64,000 nt of DNA from Anaerolineaceae bacterium (lineage in GTDB: Bacteria; Chloroflexota; Anaerolineae; Anaerolineales; Anaerolineaceae), in the NCBI GenBank assembly GCA_011620555.1, contig WOYY01000025.1:35843-99842 (forward strand), in the 5' to 3' direction. The notes below the pieces were generated by a model that had not been told where the DNA came from, searched no databases, and worked only from the letters and a program-made list of their open reading frames with translations. Made by a program: the position numbers and the translations under genes. Positions 63,933-64,000 of the stretch are shown here, piece by piece (position 1 is the first letter of the stretch; the number at the start of each line of letters is the position of its first letter).

Positions 63933-64000
63933 ATGGCAGAACGTTATGTCGGAACCGTCAAATGGTTCAGCGCCCCAAAAGGGTATGGTTTCATTGGTCG
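63933..64000 (+). CDS. Cold-shock domain protein, truncated by the window end
   Basis: The first 22 codons read MAERYVGTVKWFSAPKGYGF, the beginning of a CspA-type nucleic-acid chaperone. KWFSAPKGYGFI is RNP1-like and carries the aromatic residues that stack on bases. The Csp consensus 'GTVKWFNxxKGFGFI' is matched with Ser for Asn and Tyr for Phe. GGAG lies 7 nt upstream of the ATG. The 3' part is outside the window. Confidence 0.93.
   Translation, partial: MAERYVGTVKWFSAPKGYGFIG

Overview
The window looks like the chromosome of a fermentative Chloroflexota bacterium of the Anaerolineae type. This is inferred from the moderate-to-high GC content, many lipoprotein solute-binding proteins with sugar ABC transporters, a MrfA/MrfB helicase-nuclease pair, and serine/threonine-kinase-like genes. 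No rRNA or tRNA gene was seen, so the assignment is not proven. No phage, plasmid, intact insertion sequence or CRISPR array was recognised.

Region by region. (1) 1-1100: a decayed DUF4365-like gene lies next to the 3' end of ssrA (tmRNA, minus strand, tag ANRTEYAALPLAA). (2) 1.1-7.7 kb, minus: a sugar ABC operon (MalF, MalG, binding protein last), a lipoprotein of unknown role and a lipoprotein nuclease of the endonuclease/exonuclease/phosphatase fold. (3) 7.8-10.8 kb, plus: a SpoIIE-type phosphatase, a threonine-dehydrogenase-like epimerase, an FmdB zinc ribbon and a 3-ketosphinganine-reductase-like SDR. (4) 10.8-11.7 kb: about 2.6 copies of a ~215 bp intergenic repeat. (5) 11.7-18.2 kb, plus: mrfA (with an inserted HNH motif) and mrfB, then yebC-ruvC-trmH-ruvA. 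(6) 18.4-24.1 kb, plus: two atypical protein-kinase-like proteins and a membrane protein with TPR-like and SH3-like parts, probably one signalling unit.

(7) 24.2-33.7 kb: a galactan/oligosaccharide locus. On the minus strand are a binding protein fused to an X25-like module, MalF, MalG and a GH53 endo-galactanase lipoprotein; divergently on the plus strand are a GH2 glycosidase and a LacI regulator. A simple model is surface cleavage by GH53, uptake by the ABC system and intracellular cleavage by GH2. (8) 33.7-37.9 kb: a GNAT gene interrupted by three in-frame TGA codons, an adenosine/adenine deaminase, an aquaporin relic with an internal deletion, and comM. (9) 38-45.7 kb, minus: a LacI regulator, binding protein, MalF, MalG, a GT4 glycosyltransferase and a GH13_18-type phosphorylase, headed by a promoter with two CCAAAACGTTTTGG operators.

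(10) 45.8-54.5 kb, minus: an SDR, then a molybdenum hydroxylase of the xanthine dehydrogenase family downstream of a complete BMP-type nucleoside ABC transporter, which suggests purine uptake and oxidation. (11) 54.5-57.8 kb, plus: an untranslated leader with a terminator, followed by a polar amino acid ABC transporter. (12) 57.8-64 kb: rpiB, a PHP-domain protein, alr, tgt, uppP, a small PBP-like lipoprotein, a methyltransferase and the start of a cold-shock gene cut by the window edge.

In four separate ABC operons a strong hairpin sits just after the binding-protein gene and before the next gene. This is consistent with differential expression of binding protein and permease.
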